A stretch of 64,000 nt of DNA. It comes from Amphiduros pacificus. Lineage: Eukaryota > Annelida > Polychaeta > Phyllodocida > Hesionidae. Made by a program: the position numbers and the translations under genes. Where the stretch lies: NCBI GenBank assembly GCA_949316495.1, contig OX439004.1, positions 54,282,159 to 54,346,158 on the forward strand, given 5' to 3'. The notes below the pieces were generated by a model. It searched no databases, was not told the origin of the DNA, and was given only the letters and a program-made list of their open reading frames with translations. Position 1 is the first letter of the stretch. Each line of letters starts with the position of its first letter. Positions 1 through 12,800 of the stretch are shown here, one piece after another.

Positions 1-1528
1 CTAACATTGAAAAGCGGGACAATTGTTCATTTGTTGGGTAGGCTTTATTTAATTAATGTTTTGTTTCAAATTACGATATTGAAGATCGCACAAGTCTTAT
101 GTATCTTCCTGATATGAATATACAAGCGTGAATCTTAGATATAAGCGAATAGTGCAAGTCGTGTACAAAACACAGGAAACTGCTCATAATGATTTTGAGA
201 CATTGGAGTGTGCCATATTAGATACAGTGATAAATGAGTATGCGTCATTTCATATTGAGGAAACACTGAGAAGGTTTTTTTTCTAAATAAAATGTATGCC
301 CGGCGGTGTACACCAGGAAGTATAATTCCTTATTTTATGAAAGACAGATCCATCAGCCAGGCTGTCAATGTTTTACAGCGCGCCATGTTAATTGCATGGC
401 GTAATGCTAATGGCGAGCTGTGTATTGTTGCCGAGTCATCGTGGATATTGGCGGTCCACCACTACCCCCCAAGAATACCACGCGGTGATCTACTGCCACG
501 CTGCCCGGGCTGAGTTATGTCCTATAAATACACTCATATATTTTCCTAAATCTGCCATTAAGGTGTCAGACACTCCTGGTGGCTTTCATGGCCAAATAAA
601 GACAAAAGGCGGCAGAACCAATAAGGTAAAGCTATTAGAAGACGGGGACACTCTTTAGGTGGACAGACACATTCCCTTCATTGATTACAGAACATAAACT
701 AAACCAGCGTCATAATATCATGGCGTATTAATGGAAAATATCTGGATTATTTGTGCTTGCAATTCCATTATATTTTGTTTAATAACTCTGTGAATTATGA
801 AAACAATGTCATTTCTAGTGCCGCTTTTTGCGAGGGTCGGATTGCTCTTTTTGCTTCCACGAAACATCATGAATGCTAATAAGAAACAAATAGTATCGCA
901 GTATTATTATATGCTTGCCAACTTTCTTATAGGCTTGCCAAATAAAATCAGAATCACATTGACATGTAAGTAATACATGTTTGAAAGTTACTTTATCAAA
1001 GCGAGAATCCTGTCTGCTTTGCCGTGGGTGTGGTCCTTTCAAGGTCTTTTTTCAATCAGTTACATCTTATTTGTTACATGTGTTAGCCTTGAGATCGATA
1101 AATGACCCATCAAAAAGCTTAACGTGAAAGGAAAATGCTGAATATATACCACACACATGATTGGCACACCAAGCCGTATTTTGGTTGGTGTTTTTATCAC
1201 AAAGGAAGCTGAATTAACAATTTGTCAAAACACTATTTTAGTGAAATCTACATCACACCTGTGCATGCACTACGCCCAGCCATTCATTCTATTGTACGAT
1301 GAGAGTCTACGTGTAGCTATAAGCATGACATGTAACATTAAACCATTGTAAAAAGTTTGCATCGCATCGTAGATGTATTCCACGTTATTTCCATTTTGAT
1401 TTTGCTCTCTATTCACCATCAGGTTTAATTAAACATTTTGTACAACTCTCAGATTACTTTAGTAATAATGTCATATTGAAATATTCATACAGAATCACTT
1501 CTCATTGATTTGATATTTCTTCTTTCAG
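1..1528. other. Non-coding flank or intron upstream of the sushi exon
   Basis: AT-rich sequence with only short ORFs that lack coding character. I see no signal-peptide exon here. Because the first recognisable exon (1529) begins inside a codon, this stretch is probably intron of a gene whose 5' exons lie before the window. Confidence 0.5.
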
Positions 1529-1687
1529 CTATCGGGTGTCCTGACCTGAGCCCACCTCCTAATGCGATATTCAAACGTATCAACCCGGAGCAGGGTCTGG
1601 TCGCCTGCAAGTATGCCCCCGGCCAGCAGTGGAACCTCAAGTGTAAGGGCACCATCTGGGTGGGAACAGTCGGCAACTGCACTCACT
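1529..1687 (+). CDS. Exon: sushi/CCP module
   Basis: Acceptor TTTCTTCTTTCAG ends at 1528 and donor GTGAGT starts at 1688; both ends are phase 1. The exon encodes a CCP-like module starting IGCPDLSPPPNA. Four Cys follow the sushi order, with YAPG after the second, Trp in GTIWVG between the third and fourth, and NCT at the end, which is a possible N-glycosylation site (Asn-Cys-Thr, a weak sequon). A one-exon CCP with phase 1-1 boundaries is the usual arrangement for shuffled sushi modules. Confidence 0.75.
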
Positions 1688-4060
1688 GTGAGTTCTCCTT
1701 TATACGCATATTTCTATACATTACAAATATATATTATAAAGACATTTTATGCCATATTGTTGAATCTTGTACAGAGAAGCATAAAACTGAACTTTATTAA
1801 TTTATTTTAGATTCACCTCGGAGATCTGGCCAGTTTCTCATTGGGAACGTGTCAATGCCACATGGTAAGTTGATAAGAAATTGTGCTCTTATAAATACAG
1901 TCACCTCACACAATGTGTGACGTTAATTTTTAATGGTCAAGCGGTCAAGGAGAAGAGTGAGACTGAGTGTTAAAGGACCGCTCTATCCCTAACCGTGCTC
2001 AGCTCAATGGCATTCTTGTTCAAGCCTCTGCAATAACCTTCATCCAAGTCTGAACAACATGACTCTGGCAATGGGCTTATAGAAGAAATACTTTTATCAC
2101 ATTAAAAATAAATCATTATGCATGACGCTTTTGATACACTATTTTATTTTGTCTTCACGTGTCTGTTCTTTCTGGAGAGGCTAATATCGCCTTTCACTCA
2201 GTCATAACACCAGTGCCCCATTCTTAATGTGGTGTTGCACTTATTTTTTAAGGAGAGCATTTCCCCAGCTTGATGTGGCCACCAGACTGCACCAATAGTC
2301 TGGCATCACTTGGGACTAATCCAATCTTAAGATTATCCATGCGCTTATCCCATCAGTAATCTGAAACATAAAGCAGGCATCCCCAGGGCCGGGTAAACTA
2401 TATCTGAAATATGACTGTCCTGTCTGACAGACCTACTATTGGCAAAGAACGTGAGACTGGTAGCCACACGGCCCAGTCACCTGTGGTTGAATCCTATTCT
2501 CGTTTGTTACCGATAATTGTTTATCTACCAAGTATTACTCTGGTGTATTTGCTCGTCATTGCCTTTTTGTTTGTGCTTTGTAGCACATGACTGTGGGGCG
2601 GTCAGATTGCATCGTCACTTCTCCGTTATGTCCGGCAATTTATGTCTCCCGGAGTAGCTCAGTCGACAATTTACGACCCATGTCCATTCATTGCTTTTAG
2701 AAAAGCTACTGCCAGCACCCCATTTACAAGAATAATGGATGTGAAATTACATTCTTACAGTTACAAGCCTGCTTGGTGTAAAATTGCTAAATTATGGGAT
2801 GTCTCTTTGGTGTGATTTACACTCAACTCTCATTGTAAGACTCTCTTGCTTTTCTGGTTTTAAAAACCAGGCCACACTTTCACTCAAACATGACAGTAAT
2901 TTAAACCTACTTGCTGTGTAATTACTAAAGTAACACATAATCCATATTGATTTTCATTGCAAAATGAATGACATTGAGATTATGCTAATTTGCAGGTATT
3001 GCTGTTGCCATAGTAGCAGGAGTTGCCATAGTAATTGGAATGCTTATCCTGACAATAGGACTAGTAATATTCAAGAGGTAAGTACCCCAAAACGCCCACC
3101 AGGCATGTGTATACTTTACACTCAGTTATCATATTTGTTGCTTTTCATCTCGCTTACTTTATGAGTTTAATGAATATTGTATGGGGTATGTTAGACTAGA
3201 ATCACATTTATCATATAGCTAAGCTGTATTTATATAAATTTTTTCGTTATTTTGCATATAAAAATGAATTTATATTTTCAACTGATACAAGACTTTTTCT
3301 ATGTTTTGTTATGTACTTTTGTGACGAGGAGTCGGCGTGAGTGGAGTGGAGATCTGTGCGCATGCTCGTGTGCTTCAGAAAATTGCGAGAGTGGCACCCC
3401 CTAGTGACAAGAGACAATCCTATCCCTTGTGGCGTCATGTTTTGTGCAAAATTTGAAAGTGAACTTGTGTGAATGAGTTTTTGGATCTTTTTTCATCACT
3501 CATATCCAAATTATCATAAATTAAGGTGTATAATTTGGTTCTTTTAGATACAGAAGAAAGCAAGATGAAGCCACAATGTCACAGGGATGCCAGACTCCCT
3601 TGAGGGGCCCTGCACCCTCACAGACTCCCTTGAGGGGCCCCGCACCCTCACAGGCTCCACCTCCACTTCCGCCACCCCTACCTGAGCGATAATCGGGGTT
3701 ATTTTAAGTGGTTGCCATGGAATCCTGCATATAATAGCTTCATCCGTGATGCCTTTTTAAAACGTTTTATATTTGGATACTTTTAGACACATGCGCAGAA
3801 AGGAGGAGGAAGAGATGGCTGCAGCGCAGGGCCGCCACATTGTGGGTCAACCCATCCCATGTCCCACAGAAATTCTTGACTGTAGAGAAGAATATCTGTC
3901 TCCTGCTGATGGACTTGTAGACAATTACCCCACTGAGTACAAAACAGGAACTGTCCAGAAAAGTAAAGGAAGAACCTACATGACAAAAAATGAGTACACA
4001 CATATCTGGGAGATGCCCCTTCCCAACCCCCAGGAGCAGCCACTGCCTGTCTCCCCCTGA
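1529..4060 (+). CDS. Sushi-domain single-pass membrane protein, 3' part with alternative tails
   Basis: Seen: exons 1529-1687, 1811-1864 and 2996-3077, then a last coding exon at 3548-3692 or at 3787-4060. All junctions are GT/AG, and the phases chain correctly (1, 1, 2). The product has one sushi/CCP module with four Cys and a Trp between the third and fourth, a short linker, a ~24-residue hydrophobic helix (GIAVAIVAGVAIVIG...) stopped by Phe-Lys-Arg, and a cytoplasmic tail. Known: CCP modules mediate extracellular protein binding in complement regulators and adhesion receptors. Inferred: a type I surface receptor or adhesion protein, with its amino-terminal exons and signal peptide left of the window. 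Which tail is used depends on two acceptors 239 nt apart. A possible ATTAAA poly(A) signal lies at 4368. The ligand is unknown. The downstream half of the gene is duplicated at 9 kb. Confidence 0.72.
1811..1864 (+). CDS. Exon: short extracellular linker
   Basis: A 54-nt symmetrical phase 1-1 exon between a TTTATTTTAG acceptor and a GTAAGT donor. It encodes about 18 residues (YSPRRSGQFLIGNVSMPHG with the flanking codons), with NVS as a potential N-glycosylation site. It joins the sushi module to the membrane helix. Being symmetrical, it could be skipped without changing frame. Confidence 0.6.
2996..3077 (+). CDS. Exon: transmembrane helix
   Basis: Acceptor GCTAATTTGCAG, donor GTAAGT at 3078; enters in phase 1 and leaves in phase 2. 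It encodes an uninterrupted hydrophobic segment rich in Ile, Val, Ala and Gly, ending Phe-Lys-Arg as a stop-transfer signal. The phase-2 donor matches both downstream acceptors. Confidence 0.75.
3548..3692 (+). CDS. Alternative last coding exon a: proline-rich tail with SH3-ligand motif
   Basis: Acceptor GGTTCTTTTAG ends at 3547; the exon completes the split Arg codon of the transmembrane exon and ends at TAA 3690-3692. The 48-residue tail begins YRRKQDEATMS. It contains two exact-protein copies of a 10-residue unit, SQTPLRGPAP, from a 30-bp DNA duplication, then ends APPPLPPPLPER. Known: PxxPxR is the class II SH3-ligand consensus, and PPLPER fits it. Inferred: this isoform could recruit an SH3 protein. 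No AATAAA lies between this stop and the next acceptor, so both isoforms probably share a 3' end. Confidence 0.68.
3787..4060 (+). CDS. Alternative last coding exon b: longer tyrosine-containing tail
   Basis: Acceptor GGATACTTTTAG ends at 3786, with the same phase as exon a. The frame stays open for 90 codons to TGA 4058-4060. The tail starts HMRRKEEEEMAAAQ (juxtamembrane basic then acidic cluster), has two Cys, and carries six Tyr, including EEYLSP, DNYPTEY and RTYMTKNEYTHIW. YTHI fits the YxxPhi sorting signal. It is not a full ITAM or ITIM, because the residue two before the Tyr is Asn. It ends PLPVSP. Inferred: a signalling or trafficking isoform that differs from the proline-rich tail. 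Confidence 0.66.
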
Positions 4061-7000
4061 TCATGTGACCATATGTTGCGAATGCGCATGTGCAGCTTCC
4101 ATGTCGTGGCGTCTTCATCCACGATGCTCAACTCGTTGCCTGGACAGCGACAGCTCATAAGCATTGTTCTTTAACATTGTGTCCTCTACCATCATTGAGA
4201 TTCTTTATCATTGGGGTTTTGATTTGCTCCATTTGTGTACTTTTTTTCTCTGTGTTGAAGCAAGCCGCAGCGCGGTCTTTCAAATTAACGTTTGCAGCAA
4301 CAGTGTATTAAATTACAACAGATTCTACAGAAGGGGAATTGCTACATGAAATACTTGAATTTGTACAATTAAAATATGCAAGAGACTGTTACAGATTCTG
4401 GTCATTATTGGATTACATCTACCATTAAGATTTGAGGACCAACTTACTGCGATATTTTTACAAACTGTGTATTGTTGTCATGTAGATGTTTTATAAACTG
4501 TAAACTATTTTGAAGGACATGATCCTCCAAGAATGTGTATGGACCTAGAAGCCATAATGTTATATAGAGATGAACTGAAGTCATAATATTACAATAACAT
4601 AATACAATATAACTGCTTACTACGACCCAGTCTGACTGAGGACGTGATAATGATATGTTATGGTGTCCTAGTATGACATTACTTTGTGACGTCATGTGAT
4701 GACATCATGACGAATGGCATATGTACTTTTGTGGCCATTTAATGGTCTACGTTACAGCATAATGTGATGTGTTCAATTCACATTTTGATTGAATTGGATG
4801 TGCTGAACAATTTGAGAAAGTATTGTATGATGTAATTGCTGTTGTATAGAAGTTTGCAGAACCGGCCAAACAGTGGCAAACAGTCTGTGACATTCTAGGG
4901 TCATTTGCATATTTTGTAATCAGCACAATTTTATTATCGAGCAAAGTTGATGGAGCACTACCAGCTGGTGCTTCAAAACCAAGACAGTAAAATATCATGC
5001 AAATATTTCCTTATGACTTTGATCAAGATATGATAGATATGTATATCAATAGATGAATTCATACAGAGGTGTGTCAGAAATACCATATCGCATATGACGT
5101 GTGCAATATGGAAGAGACACTAACCACAAGTGAAGAAATATTCCTTTGTTACTGAATTGTGAAACATGGAATATGACAATACTGATATTTTTATCGTGAT
5201 GTTTTTGTAAGAACTATAGCAATATAGCGATTAACTGATAGAAACTACATCTTACGGCGACAGTTATCGTTTTGGTCCAAAAGTCCTGTGCCCATCGCTC
5301 ATCAGGCAGCAAAATCCTGCAGTCCTTTATTTTCATTTGTCAAACATGTTTACTATTTCTCTATAATTATTGCAAATAGAAGTATGAATCAAGGTGTATG
5401 CCATGTAAAAATGTAAATCTAAGCACATTCAATCTGACAAACTATGTTGCAAACCGTGCCTGTGTAACATACTGTATAAAATGCTCGTCACAAAATGTGT
5501 ACTAAGGTTATCGAATCTGTGAAAAGATACGACTTCATCAGTTCTTCCTGTCTACCGTATTTGAGGAAAGATATTTTTAGTTAATATACATTTAGTTAAT
5601 ATACATTTATAAAAATAAGTTTGATTTTGCAAGCTTTAGTGTAAAAAGGCATTTCCTTTTATTTTCCTGGCCAAAATTGTATTGAGACTTGTTGAGTATT
5701 TCAAATATGCATAAAAAGTTTAAAAGTGAAGATCGTGACTTGCTTTGAGACAATATTGGACATATGACATCGGTAAGACATTCTGCCACAAGTTGCCAGG
5801 AGCATGCGCAGTTCACAAATATTTGAGCAGAAGAAGCTCGCTGCGCATGCTCCCGGGGCTGTGATGGGGGAAAGAGAAACTGGGTGATCGTTGCCTAATC
5901 TTGTTTTGATTTAGTCATGGTCATTTTCTACGATGTCTTTGTTTCATAAACATAAAAACAGATGACAAATATGCATAATATACAAATGCTTGGTCAAAGA
6001 ACTGATGGACTCCGAACCGTGTCTGCTATGTATTCTCTGAACGATGTTAAATGTTATTTCTTTGCATGAAAATTATAGTCACTGGAAATGTCACAAAATA
6101 TGTCTGTAGAATAGCATAATCTCATGTTGTACAAATGATTATTTCCTATAATCCGCCTAAACACGCTATGATCTCCGCCTGACTGTGACAGTATGCAACG
6201 ATCTCACACCACATTCACATATTACATAAAATCAGACAATTTTTCCTAACGCCAATTTCTTGGTACAAACTATCAAAAATAAACTTTTGCAAATATTACT
6301 TGCCATTGAAATATATTTTACCATAACACTAACGATTGCAAAAAAAACTTCGATGATCCGATTACATATATGGATTGATTTCTTCAAGTGTAGAAAAACT
6401 ACTGATTGTTTTCTCTTGCTTGTGGATGTATGTTGAGGGTAAATCCGCGATAATAGTCCATTCTAAGTTGTGAGAGATGAACTCTCCTCTATCTCCAGCT
6501 GTGATCCCGCCCGGGGACATTATCACTTCTCTTGCACAAGTAAATAAGCATGCACAACTATGAACCATGTTTATCAATCTCATTTTGTTTATCTTTGTAG
6601 AAAAAAATTGTTGCATTTTTCATTCAGTAAATGTTTCATTAATACAATACGTTTGCGTATCAAACAACACATTTGCCTTGAAACCCATATCCTACAGAAT
6701 ACACGAGATCTGATTGGATTATTTACCAAGTTTTGTGGTAGTATAACAATGATTGATTTAAATGTTTGTAGAAAACTCTGTTATGTAAATTGCAAAATTT
6801 GGAAAATAATCCATCATCTTAATGTCCCCGGCATTCGCTTGTATAGTTTTGGCACTTTCAAGTTCAAGATGATACAATAATGTGAAAGTTTTGGTAGCAT
6901 TCATTACTGAGGCAAACTGTATTATTATGCTGCTTCTCACACTATTGAAACTTTCATTTATTGTATATTATTATGAAGCAGTAGTTTGGGTTGATAACCC

Positions 7001-8947
7001 ACCATGCACAAAACAATGCTGGCATTACCTATGCGTTCTGAACAGAGTGTTTGTAAATGGATTTGATAAAATCAGTCCATACATAGCTCCAGCCAGGATA
7101 GTAGACTGCCGAATGCATACAACTGATCTGAACAGATAATAAGGTGCTCCTGTCAATGAATCACAGTATAAGTGAGCCACATCATTATATATAAAGACTG
7201 ACACTTACTTGCCTTCCAGATTATTATATATTTTGATACATTGTGTACTATGTTTGGTGTAGAGCCACAGTCCCATACCACTGTCTAAGCCCATATCCTT
7301 GTCCATCTTTGCTATGTTTTATGCTTATGTCTAGTCTTATATTTAACCAGACCTCTAGTGGTATGCGCTTTTCGCTTATATCTGACATTATCCAGCACTA
7401 AGATCTATTCTGTTTAAGTTTTTTCAAATGAACTAAATTTCAAAATCCAGTAGCTTCTTGACCTTTTCTCCCAGCTACCTACTCTACGTGATTCAGGAAT
7501 ATAATTTAATGCGTTGTGATCACATGACATATGCGTTGACAAACTCGTATTATACAGTCATTAGTAAGGGTATTAAATGCAAGAAGACTTATTTTGATGA
7601 CAGTGGGTATTTGACTGTGGTGATATTATAATTGAAAACTGGTATAAAATACCATGTTTGGTAGATACTTAGCCTAGAATAAAACTGTTGATGTAAATAT
7701 TCTTGCTCCCTGGTTGTGTATGTGGCATATAGTACAACATTTATAACATATATGTATAGAGGTACGCAGTTGTTTGTTACATCTCGTGTAAGCTGTATAT
7801 ATATATACGCACCAATATTGACAATAAATATCTTTGAAGCAAAATATATTCACGACTACAGTGTCTTCTGTTCCTACAAAATGTATTTTTATTCACACTG
7901 AATAGAATTTGTATCATTAGAATATATAACCCGTATAAAGATACAGATATATCATAGACATCGCTAAAATCCTAGGCAACCCACTGGAAAACATTTAAAC
8001 CACATATAAGTGTATAATGTTAATTCATTATCTTATAAAAATATAAATATAAAAAACAGGAAAGATATGGCGAAGATCTAATGTAGTAGTTATATTATAA
8101 AGCAAGCTTTCATCGATTATGCTTTCTACTCCGAGGTTGGACTCAGAGATAATAGTTGTGGTGAAACATGAGTGGAAAACACAACTTTTCTCAATGTTAT
8201 TTGTTGGATAAATTTGGAGGCATGTCAAATATCAAAGCAGTCATGTACGTGACACCAACTTGAAATGTATGGCCTGGTTGATTTCAATGGAGAGAGATAA
8301 GCAAAGCACACCTGAGTACTAGGATAATATCTCTTATATGTGGAGACCATTTTCACAGCCCCAGGATCCCCTGCCTTAAAACACGTCAGGTGCGTTCAAT
8401 GTACACCACACAGTCCTTGGCAATATTCCTGTTAAGTTTCAACACTTTGAACGGTAATTGAAATAAGCGAGGTATACATCAGACAGTCGGGTTCACTGCC
8501 CAGGGACTTGCTTAGAAGTGCATTAAACATCATCTATGACTTTAAATAGCGTCATTACAGGTCTTTTGTGTCCGAAAATCTTTGTTTCGTATACATAAAT
8601 TGGTGTTGTAATAAGTGAATTTCGGTTGCGTTAACCCATTCACCGTGTGGCTACTAATCTCCGTACAAAGTGACTCAGAGGTCGTATAAATGGTGTGAGC
8701 AGTATCATGTCTGAGTGAGTAAGACAAACACAAGAACTTTGCACCTACATGCTGCAGTCAAGCCGTCTATTTATTGCGCTGATATCACCTTATTGACCAA
8801 ACCATGAATCATAACTATAAGTGTATGTGGCACCAATCTATGGCGAGCTGGAGCGTCTGGGATGGAGCAGGTGATGGTATATTCTGGTCGCTGACGAGGA
8901 CTGTCTGCTGCATGTTCAGACTTGTCCGACTTGCCCTCTTTGAGCAG
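4061..8947. other. 3' UTR and intergenic flank inside duplication copy 1
   Basis: No further gene recognised. Possible poly(A) signals are ATTAAA at 4368 and AATAAA near 7679 and 7837. ORFs in this interval are short, AT-rich and lack recognisable motifs; all of them recur in copy 2 because of the duplication, so recurrence is not evidence of coding. Confidence 0.5.
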
Positions 8948-8972
8948 AATCACATTTATCATATAGCTAAGC
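8948..8972 (+). repeat. Templated filler at the duplication junction
   Basis: Between the copies lies an extra partial copy of the first bases of the duplicated unit (AATCACATTTATCATATAGC then TAAGCT), matching 3200-3225. The same motif recurs directly afterwards at the start of copy 2. Such short templated insertions are typical of replication-based or end-joining repair. Confidence 0.8.
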
Positions 8973-9328
8973 TAGACTAGAATCACATTTATCATATAGC
9001 TAAGCTGTATTTATATAAATTTTTTCGTTATTTTGCATATAAAAATGAATTTATATTTTCAACTGATACAAGACTTTTTCTATGTTTTGTTATGTACTTT
9101 TGTGACGAGGAGTCGGCGTGAGTGGAGTGGAGATCTGTGCGCATGCTCGTGTGCTTCAGAAAATTGCGAGAGTGGCACCCCCTAGTGACAAGAGACAATC
9201 CTATCCCTTGTGGCGTCATGTTTTGTGCAAAATTTGAAAGTGAACTTGTGTGAATGAGTTTTTGGATCTTTTTTCATCACTCATATCCAAATTATCATAA
9301 ATTAAGGTGTATAATTTGGTTCTTTTAG

Positions 9329-9473
9329 ATACAGAAGAAAGCAAGATGAAGCCACAATGTCACAGGGATGCCAGACTCCCTTGAGGGGCCCTGCACCCTC
9401 ACAGACTCCCTTGAGGGGCCCCGCACCCTCACAGGCTCCACCTCCACTTCCGCCACCCCTACCTGAGCGATAA
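9329..9473 (+). CDS. Duplicate of last exon a (proline-rich tail)
   Basis: Same sequence as 3548-3692, including acceptor, stop and internal 30-bp repeat. No promoter, sushi or transmembrane exon accompanies it, so it cannot be an independent gene. It could serve only as a third alternative 3' exon if transcription passes the first poly(A) site. It would give the same protein as the first copy. Confidence 0.4.
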
Positions 9474-9567
9474 TCGGGGTTATTTTAAGTGGTTGCCATG
9501 GAATCCTGCATATAATAGCTTCATCCGTGATGCCTTTTTAAAACGTTTTATATTTGGATACTTTTAG

Positions 9568-9841
9568 ACACATGCGCAGAAAGGAGGAGGAAGAGATGGC
9601 TGCAGCGCAGGGCCGCCACATTGTGGGTCAACCCATCCCATGTCCCACAGAAATTCTTGACTGTAGAGAAGAATATCTGTCTCCTGCTGATGGACTTGTA
9701 GACAATTACCCCACTGAGTACAAAACAGGAACTGTCCAGAAAAGTAAAGGAAGAACCTACATGACAAAAAATGAGTACACACATATCTGGGAGATGCCCC
9801 TTCCCAACCCCCAGGAGCAGCCACTGCCTGTCTCCCCCTGA
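9568..9841 (+). CDS. Duplicate of last exon b (tyrosine-containing tail)
   Basis: Same sequence as 3787-4060, with the acceptor and stop intact. As with the other duplicated exon it has no upstream partner of its own. Whether it is transcribed cannot be told from sequence. Confidence 0.4.
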
Positions 9842-12800
9842 TCATGTGACCATATGTTGCGAATGCGCATGTGCAGCTTCCATGTCGTGGCGTCTTCATC
9901 CACGATGCTCAACTCGTTGCCTGGACAGCGACAGCTCATAAGCATTGTTCTTTAACATTGTGTCCTCTACCATCATTGAGATTCTTTATCATTGGGGTTT
10001 TGATTTGCTCCATTTGTGTACTTTTTTTCTCTGTGTTGAAGCAAGCCGCAGCGCGGTCTTTCAAATTAACGTTTGCAGCAACAGTGTATTAAATTACAAC
10101 AGATTCTACAGAAGGGGAATTGCTACATGAAATACTTGAATTTGTACAATTAAAATATGCAAGAGACTGTTACAGATTCTGGTCATTATTGGATTACATC
10201 TACCATTAAGATTTGAGGACCAACTTACTGCGATATTTTTACAAACTGTGTATTGTTGTCATGTAGATGTTTTATAAACTGTAAACTATTTTGAAGGACA
10301 TGATCCTCCAAGAATGTGTATGGACCTAGAAGCCATAATGTTATATAGAGATGAACTGAAGTCATAATATTACAATAACATAATACAATATAACTGCTTA
10401 CTACGACCCAGTCTGACTGAGGACGTGATAATGATATGTTATGGTGTCCTAGTATGACATTACTTTGTGACGTCATGTGATGACATCATGACGAATGGCA
10501 TATGTACTTTTGTGGCCATTTAATGGTCTACGTTACAGCATAATGTGATGTGTTCAATTCACATTTTGATTGAATTGGATGTGCTGAACAATTTGAGAAA
10601 GTATTGTATGATGTAATTGCTGTTGTATAGAAGTTTGCAGAACCGGCCAAACAGTGGCAAACAGTCTGTGACATTCTAGGGTCATTTGCATATTTTGTAA
10701 TCAGCACAATTTTATTATCGAGCAAAGTTGATGGAGCACTACCAGCTGGTGCTTCAAAACCAAGACAGTAAAATATCATGCAAATATTTCCTTATGACTT
10801 TGATCAAGATATGATAGATATGTATATCAATAGATGAATTCATACAGAGGTGTGTCAGAAATACCATATCGCATATGACGTGTGCAATATGGAAGAGACA
10901 CTAACCACAAGTGAAGAAATATTCCTTTGTTACTGAATTGTGAAACATGGAATATGACAATACTGATATTTTTATCGTGATGTTTTTGTAAGAACTATAG
11001 CAATATAGCGATTAACTGATAGAAACTACATCTTACGGCGACAGTTATCGTTTTGGTCCAAAAGTCCTGTGCCCATCGCTCATCAGGCAGCAAAATCCTG
11101 CAGTCCTTTATTTTCATTTGTCAAACATGTTTACTATTTCTCTATAATTATTGCAAATAGAAGTATGAATCAAGGTGTATGCCATGTAAAAATGTAAATC
11201 TAAGCACATTCAATCTGACAAACTATGTTGCAAACCGTGCCTGTGTAACATACTGTATAAAATGCTCGTCACAAAATGTGTACTAAGGTTATCGAATCTG
11301 TGAAAAGATACGACTTCATCAGTTCTTCCTGTCTACCGTATTTGAGGAAAGATATTTTTAGTTAATATACATTTAGTTAATATACATTTATAAAAATAAG
11401 TTTGATTTTGCAAGCTTTAGTGTAAAAAGGCATTTCCTTTTATTTTCCTGGCCAAAATTGTATTGAGACTTGTTGAGTATTTCAAATATGCATAAAAAGT
11501 TTAAAAGTGAAGATCGTGACTTGCTTTGAGACAATATTGGACATATGACATCGGTAAGACATTCTGCCACAAGTTGCCAGGAGCATGCGCAGTTCACAAA
11601 TATTTGAGCAGAAGAAGCTCGCTGCGCATGCTCCCGGGGCTGTGATGGGGGAAAGAGAAACTGGGTGATCGTTGCCTAATCTTGTTTTGATTTAGTCATG
11701 GTCATTTTCTACGATGTCTTTGTTTCATAAACATAAAAACAGATGACAAATATGCATAATATACAAATGCTTGGTCAAAGAACTGATGGACTCCGAACCG
11801 TGTCTGCTATGTATTCTCTGAACGATGTTAAATGTTATTTCTTTGCATGAAAATTATAGTCACTGGAAATGTCACAAAATATGTCTGTAGAATAGCATAA
11901 TCTCATGTTGTACAAATGATTATTTCCTATAATCCGCCTAAACACGCTATGATCTCCGCCTGACTGTGACAGTATGCAACGATCTCACACCACATTCACA
12001 TATTACATAAAATCAGACAATTTTTCCTAACGCCAATTTCTTGGTACAAACTATCAAAAATAAACTTTTGCAAATATTACTTGCCATTGAAATATATTTT
12101 ACCATAACACTAACGATTGCAAAAAAAACTTCGATGATCCGATTACATATATGGATTGATTTCTTCAAGTGTAGAAAAACTACTGATTGTTTTCTCTTGC
12201 TTGTGGATGTATGTTGAGGGTAAATCCGCGATAATAGTCCATTCTAAGTTGTGAGAGATGAACTCTCCTCTATCTCCAGCTGTGATCCCGCCCGGGGACA
12301 TTATCACTTCTCTTGCACAAGTAAATAAGCATGCACAACTATGAACCATGTTTATCAATCTCATTTTGTTTATCTTTGTAGAAAAAAATTGTTGCATTTT
12401 TCATTCAGTAAATGTTTCATTAATACAATACGTTTGCGTATCAAACAACACATTTGCCTTGAAACCCATATCCTACAGAATACACGAGATCTGATTGGAT
12501 TATTTACCAAGTTTTGTGGTAGTATAACAATGATTGATTTAAATGTTTGTAGAAAACTCTGTTATGTAAATTGCAAAATTTGGAAAATAATCCATCATCT
12601 TAATGTCCCCGGCATTCGCTTGTATAGTTTTGGCACTTTCAAGTTCAAGATGATACAATAATGTGAAAGTTTTGGTAGCATTCATTACTGAGGCAAACTG
12701 TATTATTATGCTGCTTCTCACACTATTGAAACTTTCATTTATTGTATATTATTATGAAGCAGTAGTTTGGGTTGATAACCCACCATGCACAAAACAATGC

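Larger units (their letters stand above)
3192..8947 (+). repeat. Tandem segmental duplication, copy 1 (~5,756 bp)
   Basis: Copy 1 of a direct repeat with a 5,781-bp offset (5,780 after a 1-bp deletion near 8368). It starts in the intron before the alternative last exons and runs through their 3' flank. I found no difference from copy 2 over 3192 to about 7800. About fifteen substitutions plus a 1-bp indel fall in the last ~1.1 kb. It includes the host exons at 3548 and 3787, but not the sushi or transmembrane exons. Confidence 0.93.

Noticed and set aside
2650-2700. GGAGTAGCTCAGTCGAC, similar to a tRNA A box
   Set aside because: No matching B box or cloverleaf follows at a tRNA or SINE spacing.
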